In this document: positions 25,180 to 37,000 of the stretch, in pieces
Layout of the letters: each line of letters opens with the position of its first letter
Numbering within the stretch: the stretch's first letter is position 1
Assembly: GCA_930367215.1 (NCBI GenBank)
Contig: OV884058.1
Span: 171,226,478 to 171,290,477 of the forward strand
Direction: 5' to 3'
DNA: 64,000 nucleotides
From: Pollenia angustigena
Lineage: Eukaryota > Arthropoda > Insecta > Diptera > Polleniidae
Position numbers and translations under genes: made by a program
Notes under the pieces: model-generated
Databases searched by the model: none
What the model saw: the letters and a program-made list of their open reading frames with translations, nothing else
What the model was told of the DNA's origin: nothing

Positions 25180-26215
25180 CTTTTTTTTCTTTTTTCTTAT
25201 TTTATTTTACTTTATTTTATTTTATTTTTTATTTTTTTTCTGTCTCTGGTGGGATTCGAACATGCAACCTCGGTGCTGATAGACTAGCTCACTACCAGCT
25301 AGTCTACAGAGGCAGTGTAGTTTTTGTATGAAAAAACTATGTTTTGTTCTCAATTAAGAGCGTAAATATGAGATTAAATTGTCCATAATAACAATAACAA
25401 CGTTGATTGAAAGTGGATTGAAAGTTTTTGTTTCATTACTATAATGACATTTTTATTGTCATAATGAAAATTTAAATTTATGAAGGCAATTATTGAAATA
25501 TGTTGCTTTTATAAAAAAAATTTTTGATTTCATAAATTTAATGGCTACATGTAACATTAGATGTATGAAATTATTAAATCTTACATATTTTAAATAACAA
25601 TTAAACATTTTTTTAAGGAAACTATAATTTTGTATTAATTTATGAATATAGTTATGTTTGTTTATTGATTTTTTGTGTTCCCAATTAAAATTTTTTGTTT
25701 TACTTAGACAAACTTAAGTTTTCATATATCCAATGAAAATTTTTAACGTAATTACGAAATCTAATGAAGCGATTTTAACGAAAATACTTCATCAAACCTA
25801 TGAAATTCCATTTAGACAATGAAAATTTTCATTTACCCAAGGAAAACTTTTTTATGAAAATGATTCATTAAATATATGAAGCATTTTTCTTTCAGTGTGG
25901 AATTTTAAGCAAAAGCAAAAAAGTATGAACTTAATATTAAAAAAGAAATACAAAATTAAAATAACACAACCGGTAACCGTTTTTTATCCATATTTACTTT
26001 TTTTTATTAAATTTTTTATTAAAAAAAAAAAATTTAAGTAAAATACATGTGGCGTTTGTTTACATACACGAAACAATGTAGCATACTTTGAAGGAATAAA
26101 AACGTCAAATTGTACAAACTCGCAAGATTGGTAACATTGATAAATGTCAAAAATTTCGTGTGGAATAATCAATGTTGCTCAACATTTTTCACAAATTTGA
26201 AGAGAGTACTAGGCT
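24794..26215. mobile_element. AGCCTGGTACTCT TIR element with TAA duplication (PIF/Harbinger-like)
   Basis: Ends AGCCTGGTACTCTGTTCAA and, on the other strand, AGCCTAGTACTCTCTTCAA. Flanked by TAA at 24791-24793 and 26216-26218; the empty site CCTGTAACACATG is preserved in the paralogous host copy at about 7017-7029. A 3-bp TWA duplication is typical of PIF/Harbinger. 1422 bp with no recognised transposase; carries a SINE (25150-25318). Confidence 0.75.
25150..25318 (-). mobile_element. tRNA-derived SINE, copy 1
   Basis: On the minus strand a tRNA-like head has a box A-like TAGACTAGCTGG (25295-25306) and a box B-like TGTTCGAATCC (25252-25262), followed by an A-rich tail of TTTTATTTTA-type repeats on the plus strand. 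Same family as 38206-38356; box B has one mismatch here. Confidence 0.7.
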
Positions 26216-26857
26216 TAACACATGTTTCACTTATTTTGTATCTCCTTTGTTAACAGAAGCATCAGCAGAATGGCCCGATAAGGTTTTCGTCATCATTCTA
26301 CTTTGAAAACTTGATGTACTATTTAACTAAATAATTTTAAATTAAAGAATACGGGAATTGTCTTCTTTTTATAATGATAAATTTAAATAAAAGGCATACT
26401 TTTGCAGAAATTTACCATGATTCTAAATCAACATTTCGTCAGGTTATTTTAACATTGATATTTTTTCTGTGTGTATTCATTAATGTTTTGCTTTTACTTG
26501 CTTAAATGCCTTTTTTCAATCATTTTCGTAAACTTTAATTTATTTTTATTTGTTTCGCTTTAAAAGCTTCTTCTTTGTCAGCACTAAAATATCAGCTTTT
26601 TTTGTATATTTTATTCTTAATCTCTTATTGAAGCGCTCGATTATGTGCTTTTTCCTTAAGTGCTTCAAAAAATCCAAATTTTTTTACTGGGAATGTTCCA
26701 AACTATATTGAAGACAATTTTGGGGTTTAGAAACTGTAGATTTAATTTTCCTTTCAAGACTAATCGTGAACTTTTATCTACATATAACCTGCCGTAAATA
26801 AAACTTTTTTGCAAATAGGGCATAAAAAGTTTTCTAAACTGCCCATGTGTCCAACAT

Positions 26858-27217
26858 CAAGTAAGAGTTCTATATTCGGTTAGCATTAAGAACAAAAAGT
26901 TATATAAATACCGTTCTTTAGACATAAAGAACACTTTCTTCCGCCACGCATATTACCCCAATACTGCCCACATTTTGTCGGAAGTTGTGTATTAAGAGCC
27001 AAGGTGCTTGTACTTAATTTGAAAATTTTGGCTCTTGACGTTGTCCAGATACACAGAAAACCAGACGGACATCGTTAAATTAACTGCGCTATACATGTTT
27101 GTATTTGTTACGTGTAAAAAAAGCAAAAAAAAAAAAAAAGTCTAGACATTTAAAATATATAAAATAAACCAAATTATACAATATACATATCTGGTTACTT
27201 TCGGTCATGGGTATAAA
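26858..27217. repeat. Possible short copy of the GGGTATA dispersed repeat
   Basis: Begins AAGTAAGAGTTCTATATTCG, like the starts at 31264 and 52413, and ends near GGTATAAAAAA. The interior is diverged and the right edge is approximate. A GACAGACGGACATCG motif at 27348 belongs to the same class of repeat. Confidence 0.35.
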
Positions 27218-27581
27218 AAAATTAGAGCCCTTTATTGACCGTTCTGACTGAATTTCAACAGCAAAATATAACGGAGAAGATGTGACAAAAATATATAACA
27301 ACCAAGTAGCTATCATATCTGGGGTCTTCGAAAAACCCTCTTCAATAGACAGACGGACATCGCACAGTGTAAGATTGTTTTTGGGGTTTCAAATTTTGAA
27401 ATTTTGTTTTTGTGTTAAATGTAATTTCAATTCAAAATTTGTTTTTGTTTTAAATATAAGTTAAACGAACGAGTCTTGCGCTCGTGCTCTACAAACAGGC
27501 AGTAAAAAAATCGACAAAAAAAAGTTTTCAAGAAAAAATATTTGAGAGTTCGTTATTAATAAGATTTTGTTTGTCGGGCTT

Positions 27582-28287
27582 AAATCCCAATTTTTATACC
27601 CACACCACAATAGTTGAGAGGGTATTATACATTTGTGCTGATGTGTGTAACACCTTAAAATATTGGTCCTAGACCCACCTTAAAGTATACCGATCGTCTT
27701 AGAATCACTTTCTGAGTCGAACTAACGATGTCCGTCCGGCTGGCTGGCTGTCCATGTAACCTTGTGCGCAAAGTACAGGTCGCAATTTTGGAGATAATTT
27801 GATGAAATTTGGGTCATAGGTTTTTATTGGCACAAGGACCAAGCCTATTGAAAATCGTAGGACCACGAGGAAAGATAGGGGGAAGTTTTTTCCTCTCAGA
27901 AACTATCAAACCGATTTCAATGAAATTTAAAGCATAGATAGAACCATATCTATATGGACACAACATGTATGCATTTTTTAAAAATTAGGACCACGAGGGG
28001 AGATAGGGGCAATTTCTGCCTCTCAAACCGATTTTAATGAAATTTAAAACATAGATAGATCCATATCTATATGGACACATTAGCTATACAGTTTTTCAAA
28101 AATAGGACCACAACGGGAGGTAGGGGGCAATTTCTGCCTCTCACAAACTTTCAAACCGATTTTCATGAAGTTTATAAACACATAAAATCTATATTTATAT
28201 GGACATATAAGCATGATGTGTTTTTTAATACTGTGGTGTAGGGTATCATATGGTCGGGCTTGACCGACTATACTTTCTTACTTGTTA
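27582..28287. mobile_element. TATACCC-type dispersed repeat with central tandem units
   Basis: Starts near TTTTTATACCCACACCAC and ends ACTATACTTTCTTACTTGTT. The middle contains three units of about 120 bp beginning AGGACCACRASGRRAGRTAG at 27862, 27986 and 28104, each with an AAACCGATTTYAATGAAATTT-like stretch. Conserved ends around a minisatellite core resemble the HINE/DINE type of non-autonomous fly repeats, but class assignment is inference. Confidence 0.65.
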
Positions 28288-28299
28288 TTCATGAAAAAT

Positions 28300-31260
28300 A
28301 CACTGAAATTTATTGTTGGAGGATAAGCTGTTTCTATGCGTATTTCACTGGTTGCTAAGGCCAGATCGTAAGGAAACATTCTCCCAAAAAATTAAGAAAA
28401 GCAAATAAAACTAGGTGAACGAAAATTAAAAGCACTCAAAAAGTCTTACATATTTGCAACGATAATAAAGATAAAGAAAATCAAAATAAAGCAACTCCCC
28501 AGTTCAGTTTTTTATGCACGTGCACTAGCAGATTTATTACACAAGGCAACAAAATCGAAAAAAAATTAAAGGCTTGAAAATCCACTATAAAATTTTGATG
28601 TATTGTGGTTCCAGTAGTACAAATATGGTCCAAATTTTAAATTCTAAAAATTGAGATTTTTGAAAAGGCAGCTCCTTACATCTTATCGTAACTTTGGAAC
28701 GACGTACTCGATTTTGTAATGCAATCCGTCAAAACATTTTAAATTACGCCAGATTTAAGTTTCTCTAATATCAACTTTTTATTTAGCCATTACTTTTGGA
28801 GTTATTAAGGCCGAAGTGGCAAAAAAAAATTATTTTTTTGTTTTTTTATAAAATTTTTGATTTCAAAAAATTCATAAAAAATTTAAATCAACAAATACTT
28901 TCCAGTTTTAGTACTTAAGCTTAAAGCTGCATGCATTAGAAGTAAAATACATTTTATTTCACAAAAATCCATGCATAAATACCGGTTTTATTCCCGATAA
29001 ACTGAAAGTACCCAGTTTTGACCTTTTTTATCGCTAATTTGTGTAGAGCTAAAAATCACAAAGTTTTACCATTTTATTACACATTTTTTTTAATTCTTAA
29101 CTTTAATTATTTTTTCATAAAGCTGCATATAATAGAAATAAAATAAATTTTGTTTCATGAAAATCCATGGATTAATTCGTGTTTTATTCCCAATAAAGTG
29201 AAGGTACCTAGTTTTGACATTTTTTATCGCAAATTTGTGTTGAGCAACATGTTTATTTTATGTTTGCAACATGTTTTTACATCTGGTTTACCACCTTTGC
29301 AACTCACATGTTATATGTCTGTCAAAATTGTTGTTTTACAGAAGGTTTAAACTCTTCGGTCACAAACGTATATATTAATTGTCTCTGGCATAGTCCCGTT
29401 TTTATTTTCTCATAGTTTTTGCAGACACCAAAATCATTTTCTGTCGCCACAAAACTTTTTGTTTGCTCAGTAAAAGACTTCAGCCATATTAATGATTTGT
29501 TTTTTAAAATTGAAAATATAAAGTTAGGATATTGTTTTATAACTTTATTTATAAAAATATTTAATGGATAAAAGAACATTCATATATCGATCGATATTGT
29601 AAAATATCAACTCCAGCCGACTAATAATTCCGTCAGCGGTTTCCGCACGGCTTAGATCTCTGATAAATGTTTTAAAAAAAAAAGTAGCTAATGTCAGATG
29701 GTTTGTCAGGAGAAAATATAGCACGCTCAAATTACAATTTTGTCACAAGACTTTGCGTCTGGCATTTACACAAGCAACGTTTTAAAGGTAACACACGACA
29801 TGCATGTATTTTTCAGTGGGAAATTTGACAATTCAGATGTATGAAACATGTCCTGTATGTGAGGCGAAAATGTGAATGAATATCTTTATCATTAATAGTC
29901 CTTTTGCTTGCAAAGGAAAACATGACTAAAAGAAGCATTCAAATGCCGATATGTATTAGCAAATAAATTCTATTTCCGATTTCTTTTTTATTGTTCTCAA
30001 AAATCCCTTTGCACAGCATTTTGTATTTGTCCTTAATCCTTGTCGGTGGTGTTTCTACATTACAATTTTACTTTGTGAGCGCTAGCAAAGGATCGCTAGT
30101 TTTGTACACAAATTATTTCAATTTAATTTTTTTTTCTACCTGGCTTAAAACAGACGGTAGTTGTAAACCTTTATTCGAATTTCGAACTTTCTCCGAAGTA
30201 TATCATAATGAAAATTTGTCTCTCTCTTAAAATAGTTTCTCTCCGAATGTCAGCAACAAAAAAAGGTTTTCCTTAAAAATGTCTAGGATGTACCTGGTTT
30301 CTGTTAGACATGTTACGAAACACAGTGTGTATAACAATTCACCTAAAGTAGTGTGCATTACAGATACATAATAAAAACCCATAACAGCAAAAAATATATA
30401 AAAAAATTTTAGTAAAAGAAGGAAAAAATTTATAATAAATTTAATCGATTTTTGTGGTTTGTTTTATAAAAATTTTACTATTTATTATCTTATCGCTTAA
30501 ATACAGCAACTACAAAAACGAAAAAACAAAAACAAACAAGCCATATGAAAAACATATGGAGGTATAAAATATTTTGTTTTTAACGAATGAACAAATTTTA
30601 CACACTCTTCCAAACAAACCAAAAAGAAAAATTGAATATTCATACCGCATTTGTAAAACAGAAGTTGCAAGAAAAACATTAAAGAAAATTTTTTGTGGAG
30701 TTTTCATTTATTTTTTTATTTTTTATTTTAAACAAAATGTTTGTGTTACTTTTTTTGGATTTTAATTGAAATCTGTGTTAAACAATAAATTTATCTTGAT
30801 AATTAAAATAATAAAATCATTTTTAGCAAAAAAAAAAAAAAAACAGAATTACAAAACTTAATTAAAAAATTTCAAACATCAAAAAAGGCAAGTGTTAACT
30901 GGCATGATTTTTTTGCCATAAAATTTAAACGAAAAAAAAATAGAGTGTTTCTGGTGTTTGGTGGATTTTTTTTATGGAGATGTGAAAATTAACAGCTTTG
31001 ATCAAAGAAAATCATTAAACAAAATTGTTAATTAGTTTGAATAAAGTTGAGATTAAAAATAAAAATATGCATTAAAAAAATAATAAATTCGTTTGCAGTT
31101 ATTTCTGTAGTAATTAATGCTGTGAAATACTAAAGAATAATTAAATGAACTTAACAATTACTTTAAAAAATATGTGTATACAACAACTATGAAAAAATAT
31201 GTTCCAGAATGGGCCTGAGTTTTGAATTTAACGAAAATGGACATTTAATAAATTTCAAAA
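28300..31260. other. A+T-rich intron with a local duplication, otherwise unremarkable
   Basis: A ~130-bp segment at 28918-29047 (AAAGCTGCAT...TTTTATCGC...TTTGTGT) recurs at 29115-29245. 28300-28375 is a diverged piece of the 18404 family. No exon or transposase signature. Confidence 0.5.
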
Positions 31261-31901
31261 CAAACCAAGTAAGAATTTTATATTCGACTGCGCCAAAATA
31301 TTGAGAAATGCCTCCGAGAGTTAGAATATTTAAGGAGTAGGCTTTTATAGGTAAATTTTAGACCGATCTTCATAAAATTTAATTGTGTGCTTTCTAGTCT
31401 TCTGAAACTATGACAGATCATATTAAACTAAAAAAAAATATTCGTTACAGTTTTACGATAATCACCAAATTTGGTACAATTTCTGATCGTATTATCGAGT
31501 TTGCGCAACAACTAATAACAATCGGTGCATTCTGCCACTACTGCAAGTAATTTCAACAAAGAGATATCTTGACCTATCCGGTTAAACTATTTTGGAAATT
31601 TCAACGTTGATTTTAGCTACTTGTTTTTTCCTTTAAGTTTTCTTTTAAAATATGGCAACATCTGTATTTTTATTAATTTTTTTTAATTAACTGTCAAAAA
31701 TCGAAGTTGTAAAATACACTTCAGTTTTACCAGTAGATAAGACATACGTGCTAAAATCATGAAAAATTCGTTACACCATAGATATCTATACACAGCTAGA
31801 TATACACTATCAGACAAAACTTACGTATTTTGAGGAAAATACAACCCTGTCATGATAAGTTTTTGTTGTTTGTAATAGTGTGAAGTACCCTTTAATATTA
31901 G

Positions 31902-32002
31902 CCCCCATATTCATAAAAAACTTTTCAGGTTTATAAGAGGTTTATGAAACGAATTTTCTAGGACCTTTTATAAATCCAAACATTTTTTTATGAATATGGG
32001 GG
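31902..32002. mobile_element. Small foldback element
   Basis: 101-bp hairpin: CCCCCATATTCATAAAAAA at the left pairs with TTTTTTTATGAATATGGGGG at the right, and the inner ...TTTATAAGAGG/CCTTTTATAAA also pairs. Confidence 0.7.
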
Positions 32003-32106
32003 TAGAAATAGAACAGAACTATAAATTTTTAGGGGTGCTGATCCATATTTGGACTCTTAAATTTAGAATTACTCAAGTACCGAGAATATATATACCTTAT
32101 GGGGTC

Positions 32107-32321
32107 TAATGCGGTCCCTACACGTTGCTACTGGTCGTAGAATTGAGAATAAACAAATTGCAAAAATCACCATCACACATGCCAGTTTGATAGCCAAGTT
32201 GATCGTCAGTTGAATGAAAATCAATTTTATTTAATTTCTGATTCAGCCGGTGACCAACCACACCTCTAACGTAACAATTGGTTGTACAACTTGATCAAAT
32301 TGTACAGCGGGTCGCAACGTA
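32107..32321. mobile_element. TAATGCGG TIR element, copy 2 (right end truncated)
   Basis: Left end TAATGCGGTCCCTACACGTT matches 7681; the interior matches CACACCTCTAACGTAACAA. The last ~14 bp of the right end are missing. Confidence 0.5.
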
Positions 32322-33023
32322 TAATGAAAAAGTTTCACACAGAATGGCAAACTTAGCATACCCTCATACACAACTAGTGATGGAGGGTATAAATATAGAG
32401 AGAGAGAATTTTTTTGTTGTCGGAAAAACGGTCCTACAAAAGATAAAGGGAAAAAATATTCCTAAAGCCATTCTGCTTCATTGGACTCCATAGATTATTT
32501 CGTAAGTTAATTGTTTATAAATTAATTTTGAAAGTTCGTGCTTTATTTGAAACAAACAAGTTTTACCTTTTTAAAATTTTATCAATAAATTTTTAGTTCA
32601 GTTTCGTTATAATCTAATTTGTTTGTAAACTGTTATATTTTAATTTGGAGCTGATTAGAAAATTCTATGAAAAAGATAAAAAAATTTAAACAACTAAGAA
32701 AATTTTTTTTAACTAAGCAATAAATTAAACCAAGGATTTAAAAAAAAAACAATGCTAATTATGGCTCTAAGAATAATGTAAAGGCAGAATTTGAAAAACG
32801 ACCAAAATATATGAACAACTCTAACGTGTAGACGAAATTTCTGGAATGGGGCTGAATACAAAACTCTGTAAAAAGAATCCTGCGAGTTCTTGTCGTGATT
32901 GAAGTCGTAGAAGTTTGAATTGTTAAGCTCATGTTGTCAAACAGTGAGAAATTATTAATATAGCCAATGTTAATAATTACAGTACAAGTTTAAACAAAGA
33001 GGTTCTAAGGAAGGAGTTACAGA

Positions 33024-34166
33024 GGGGGTGATTTTTAACCATGGGGGGTAAGACCATGATGGCTTTATCTCCCATTCAAAAGAGAGATTCGAATGGGAGG
33101 CAAAGCCATCATGGCCTTAGTACACATTAGTAATATTAGGAAATGGCTTTATCTCTCTTTTCAGTTTTGAAGAACTTTTCCATTTTACATTGATTAATAG
33201 TTTTCTTATTTTTATAGTTAATGCCCAATTTTCAGGATAGTATTTAAATCAATATTAAGTTAATTTTTGTAACAAACTTAAATCGTATTTAAAACAGATT
33301 GGTTTTTTGAGTTTTATTTGAAAAGTCTTATTTAATTAAGATAAAAGTATGGTAGCACTACTAAATACAAAAAAAAAATATAAAAATATAAAAAAGTGTA
33401 TTTATTTGCTTTGCCTGTTGTTGTTGTATTCTTGTGATATTGAGGCCACCTTGCTAAAATATTACAATAGAAACTGAAGTTGAAATTAAGTGCACCACAT
33501 CGGTGACTTAAGTTTCACTTAAGTTTTTAGTGAAGAAGAGAATTTTGTACTTAAAACGATTTTAAAAATAAATGTGTTTTAACATCAATCCTGAAAATTG
33601 GCCATAAGAGGTAATGATTTTCTCTTTTACTAAAGTTAAGTATTGAAATCTGGCTTCGCATACTAAATTTTCTGCGTGGCCACCTGCGGCCGCGCTTGGT
33701 GGTTTTTTCCTCCAGTAGGACGCGGCAGGTGGCTTCGCTGAATAAAGTTTTCCTGCGTGCGTTACAAGAATGAAAAAATGTCTTTTCCCGGGAACACTAA
33801 ATTAAAGTATTGGATCTGGCTTCGCATACTTAAGTTTTTCTGCGTGGCTGTGTGATTGATAACTAGTAACTGATAACACACATGTGATTAGGAACTTAAA
33901 ATATTACTTCTTAGTTGTTATTTTTTCAATGATAACTAAGGATTTTCCATTTTACAGAATGTTTACACCATGCGTAACAATACTCTGGAAAAATATGTCT
34001 TTGTCTCTCAGTTGGGGAAAAAAATATAAATCTCACTTCGCAAAATTTTACATATGACCATACCTCTCAATGATTGGGTAATAAGACCATTACGACTTTA
34101 TCTCCCATTCAATTGAGCAATAAAGCCATTATGGCCTTACCTGCCATGGTTTAAAAGCACACCCCC
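33024..34166. mobile_element. Second foldback-type element with 8-bp duplication
   Basis: Inverted ends GGGGGTG...TTTTAACCATGG flanked by GTTACAGA at 33016-33023 and 34167-34174. Subterminal ATGATGGCTTTATCTCCCATTC-type motifs in both orientations resemble those of 16937-17802, so the two are probably distant relatives. The interior has G+C-rich patches with TGCGTGGC and CACCTGCGGCCGCGC (33670-33700). No ORF. Confidence 0.8.
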
Positions 34167-34220
34167 GTTACAGAGTGGAGTTCTGCAACTTTCAATCTCA
34201 CACTCAATCTCACACTCTCA

Positions 34221-34256
34221 CACAACTGAGTTGAGTTGTGAACCGTAATAGGGGCC
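34221..34256. mobile_element. Fragment of the GGCCCCTATTACGG MITE
   Basis: Reads ACTGAGTTGAGTTGTGAACC followed by GTAATAGGGGCC, the right-hand arm only. Confidence 0.6.
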
Positions 34257-34259
34257 TAA

Positions 34260-35480
34260 AATACAAAAATTAAATGAAAACCTTTACCGAAATTGTTGAA
34301 CAGGCAGTAAGTGTTTACTTACTTGAAATCTAGTTCACCTGTCAATTTTAAAAATTTTCTTGAATGGGGCAGAATTTTAAAAAGTCCGTTCGTTCTAGTT
34401 AAAATTTAAACCATAAAAGTTAAAATCTCAAAAGTTCCCTTTGTTTGAAATATGTATATTTAAACTATTCCATAGAAACTTTCTGGAATGGGGCTGAAAT
34501 TTGAAATAGTTTTTTTTTTATTCGTTGATGTTTTTATTGAGTTTATCGACTGAGCAAATGTGGTAGTCTGTGTGAGTTTTTTTTTCCTAAAAAGCAAGAG
34601 ATTTTTTGCGTGTAAAATAACAATTAAAAAAATGTTTTTTTTTTTTTTATTTATTTATTTATATTTTCAGTTTGTTAAATTTTATATTTTTATTTAATCA
34701 TTCACTCAGTTGTTGTTTGGCTGATGATGTACAATTGTTGTAAGCGTTAGAAGAAACAACAGAAACAAAAGTTTGTTATTTAGCACAAGCTCATATCTAA
34801 AATGGTATTTTTTCAAATCTCTATGGCATAATGATGGACTCACTTCATTTCACTATGCTATAGGTGAGGAACGAGTGTGACCGAATACGTTTTTCAGTCA
34901 AACTAATTTAACAATTTGAATTAAAAAAAAAAACAAAAAAAATCCCGTTTGCGGCAAAAATCGCTAAAATAACAAAATTAAAAAACACACAAGTGTTAAA
35001 TTGGTTCAAATTAAAAAAGTAAAAAGTGTTTAAAAAGAAAATCTTCTCATTTAAAGCAACGAAATAAATTTGTCTAATCATGTTTATGAAAGTGAATCAC
35101 GATCATCTTTAAATGGTTTAAAAAAAATTTTACATTTAGAAAATTGAAATTTGAAAATTTCATAAAAAAAATATTTTTTTTTTAAATTGCAAAATTACAA
35201 CAAAAAATGTCTATTTAATTAATTAATTTTTAATAAAAAACGAAAAAATTGGTGTTCAAAAGAATTACGAATTTTCTTTTACGGTTAAGAAAAAAAAACT
35301 ATTATTTGGAATAGTACAACTAAACAAATTTACACAATTATCTTGAAAATACAACTAAGATAGAAAAACAAAAATGGTAAATAATAATATTTTTTTATAC
35401 TGCACTATGGCAATAACAAATTGAAATATGTATAACGTTTATTTCGACATTTAAATTGTGTTTTTTTGAGGAATACAACT
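34260..35480. other. A+T-rich intron, nothing recognised
   Basis: Homopolymer-rich, with a TTTA repeat near 34646-34664. No exon, repeat end or coding remnant. Confidence 0.5.
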
Positions 35481-35483
35481 TAA

Positions 35484-35842
35484 TTTATATATCGCTTATT
35501 TGCTGCACATCGTCATAACTCAAAAGAAATGCATTTTAAACGTGTTAAAAAAATAACGACACATTCAGCCCAATTATGAATAAAAATTCCTCTGGAGTTT
35601 TTTCCCTTCTCCCATTTTTCCTTTTTAAATTCAATTGTAAAAATGGGAAAGGGAAAAATCTCCCGGGGAATTTGAATTCAAAATTGGGCTGATTATCTTC
35701 TTTTCAAACGGGGAAAATATTAAAGATAAATTTTTTTGACACAAGATAATGAAAAATATAACGATAAATTTTTCATCACTAATTCCAAAATTTAATTTTT
35801 TGAGTTATGACGACGTTGCTGCAAATGAGCGATATAATTTAA
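35484..35842. mobile_element. Inverted-repeat element hosting a MITE
   Basis: Left arm (35490-35525) contains ATCGCTTATTTGCTGCACAT then CGTCATAACTCAAAA; the right arm (35799-35842) contains its complement TTTTTGAGTTATGACGACG and TGCAAATGAGCGAT. Non-coding. Confidence 0.55.
35566..35691. mobile_element. CAGCCCAATT foldback MITE
   Basis: 126-bp hairpin with ends CAGCCCAATT/AATTGGGCTG, flanked by ATT at 35563-35565 and 35692-35694. The arms pair over most of their length. A diverged relative may lie at 12640-12720 (CCAATTATGAA and CCCATTTTTCTTGTT). Confidence 0.75.
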
Positions 35843-35870
35843 TTTTGATTTCAACATAAAATCAAAATTA

Positions 35871-36111
35871 CGGCTCTTGTCTTATTGACATGATTGCTAC
35901 TTTATAGGCGAGAGGGACAAGAGGAAAAGAAACGAGTACACAGATGCATGTACTGTCTTTACGTTTTGCTTTTTCATTCGTTGTTTTTGTTTTCAATGTC
36001 AAATAAAAAAATAAAATAACCAACAAGTCGTCAACATGACATGAATCATTTGAACGCCAATTCATGTTCAAAGAAGAAAAAGGAAGAATCTTGTCAATAA
36101 GACATGAGCCG
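35871..36111. mobile_element. CGGCTCTTGTC MITE with TA duplication
   Basis: Ends CGGCTCTTGTCTTATTGACA and, on the other strand, CGGCTCATGTCTTATTGACA, flanked by TA at 35869-35870 and 36112-36113. 241 bp, non-coding. Confidence 0.7.
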
Positions 36112-36679
36112 TATGACCTCAGACTTAGTCATCATCAGGGAAACCGGAAATTTGCACTGAAAAAGTGTAAACATGTTACATATTTTACCCTCACTTTTAT
36201 TTATGATGTTTATACTGCCCTTTTTACAACTGAGACACTTCGTACTCTGTTTGCACAGGCAAGGTTTTATTTTGTTTTTTATCATATGTACATACCGTTC
36301 ATAATTTCGAGAAATGATTGCTTTAACACAAAATATAAAACAATTTTACATAATAAAAGGGAAATACGAGTAAATTTAGTGGTGTCAGTGTTCGTTTCCA
36401 AAGCATAGTTTTAAAAATCGCGAATGAAGTACATTAATGAGAAAAGTGTAAAGACCCAACCAGAATGTGTAAACAAACTCGTATGCATTTAAAAAACAAA
36501 ATAAAAATCATTTGATTCCGTACGGAATGTGCGATCAGTTTCGCACTTTGATTAAGCAAATTACGGTTTCATAAAACTTAACAAAAAGTTTCCTTAAGTT
36601 TAATATGGTTTGACTCATATTATTACCGTGTATTCGCTCAGTTGCTTTTGCCACGCTATTCACATTCTGGTTTGCCCTT

Positions 36680-36998
36680 ATAGTTGTAATCAGTGTTCAT
36701 AAATAAACAGAACACAATTTAGCGTACGGACTCGAAAACGATATCCATTTTTTTAGTGTTTGTGTATTAATACACAACCCTTAATACCAGTCATACTTAC
36801 TTTCAGAAAAGTAACGGACATTATAAAGTGTTCTGTTCTTCCATAAAAAAAACAGAACAATTGTAGCGGTTCTGTAGACAAACATTTTATTTTAATGTTC
36901 TTCAATGGTTTTTTTACATTGATAAAGGAATGAGCAAACAAATAATTTTAGCAACGCGTCTCACTAGTATTGATGTTGTTTATATATACATTTTTTTA
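36680..36998. repeat. ACACAACCCTTAATA family, left half of a tandem dimer
   Basis: TATAGTTGTAATCAGTGTTC onward is repeated almost exactly at 37912-38200; the mariner at 37001-37910 lies exactly between the two copies. Confidence 0.7.
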
Positions 36999-37000
36999 TA

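Larger units (their letters stand above)
24425..26473. mobile_element. CACACAGAAAAAAAT element, copy 2, with nested insertion
   Basis: Inverted ends CACACAGAAAAAAAT/ATATTTTTTCTGTGTG flanked by TA at 24423-24424 and 26474-26475. Apart from the 1.4-kb insert at 24794-26215 it aligns with 6666-7490. The TA target suggests Tc1/mariner-type mobilisation. No transposase seen. Confidence 0.75.
31264..32393. mobile_element. GGGTATA dispersed repeat, interrupted copy
   Basis: Starts CCAAGTAAGAATTTTATATTCG and ends CACACAACTAGTGATGGAGGGTATA, as in 52413-53824. It is interrupted by a foldback (31902-32002) and a TAATGCGG element (32107-32321). The corresponding uninterrupted stretch is at 53725-53770. 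Confidence 0.6.
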
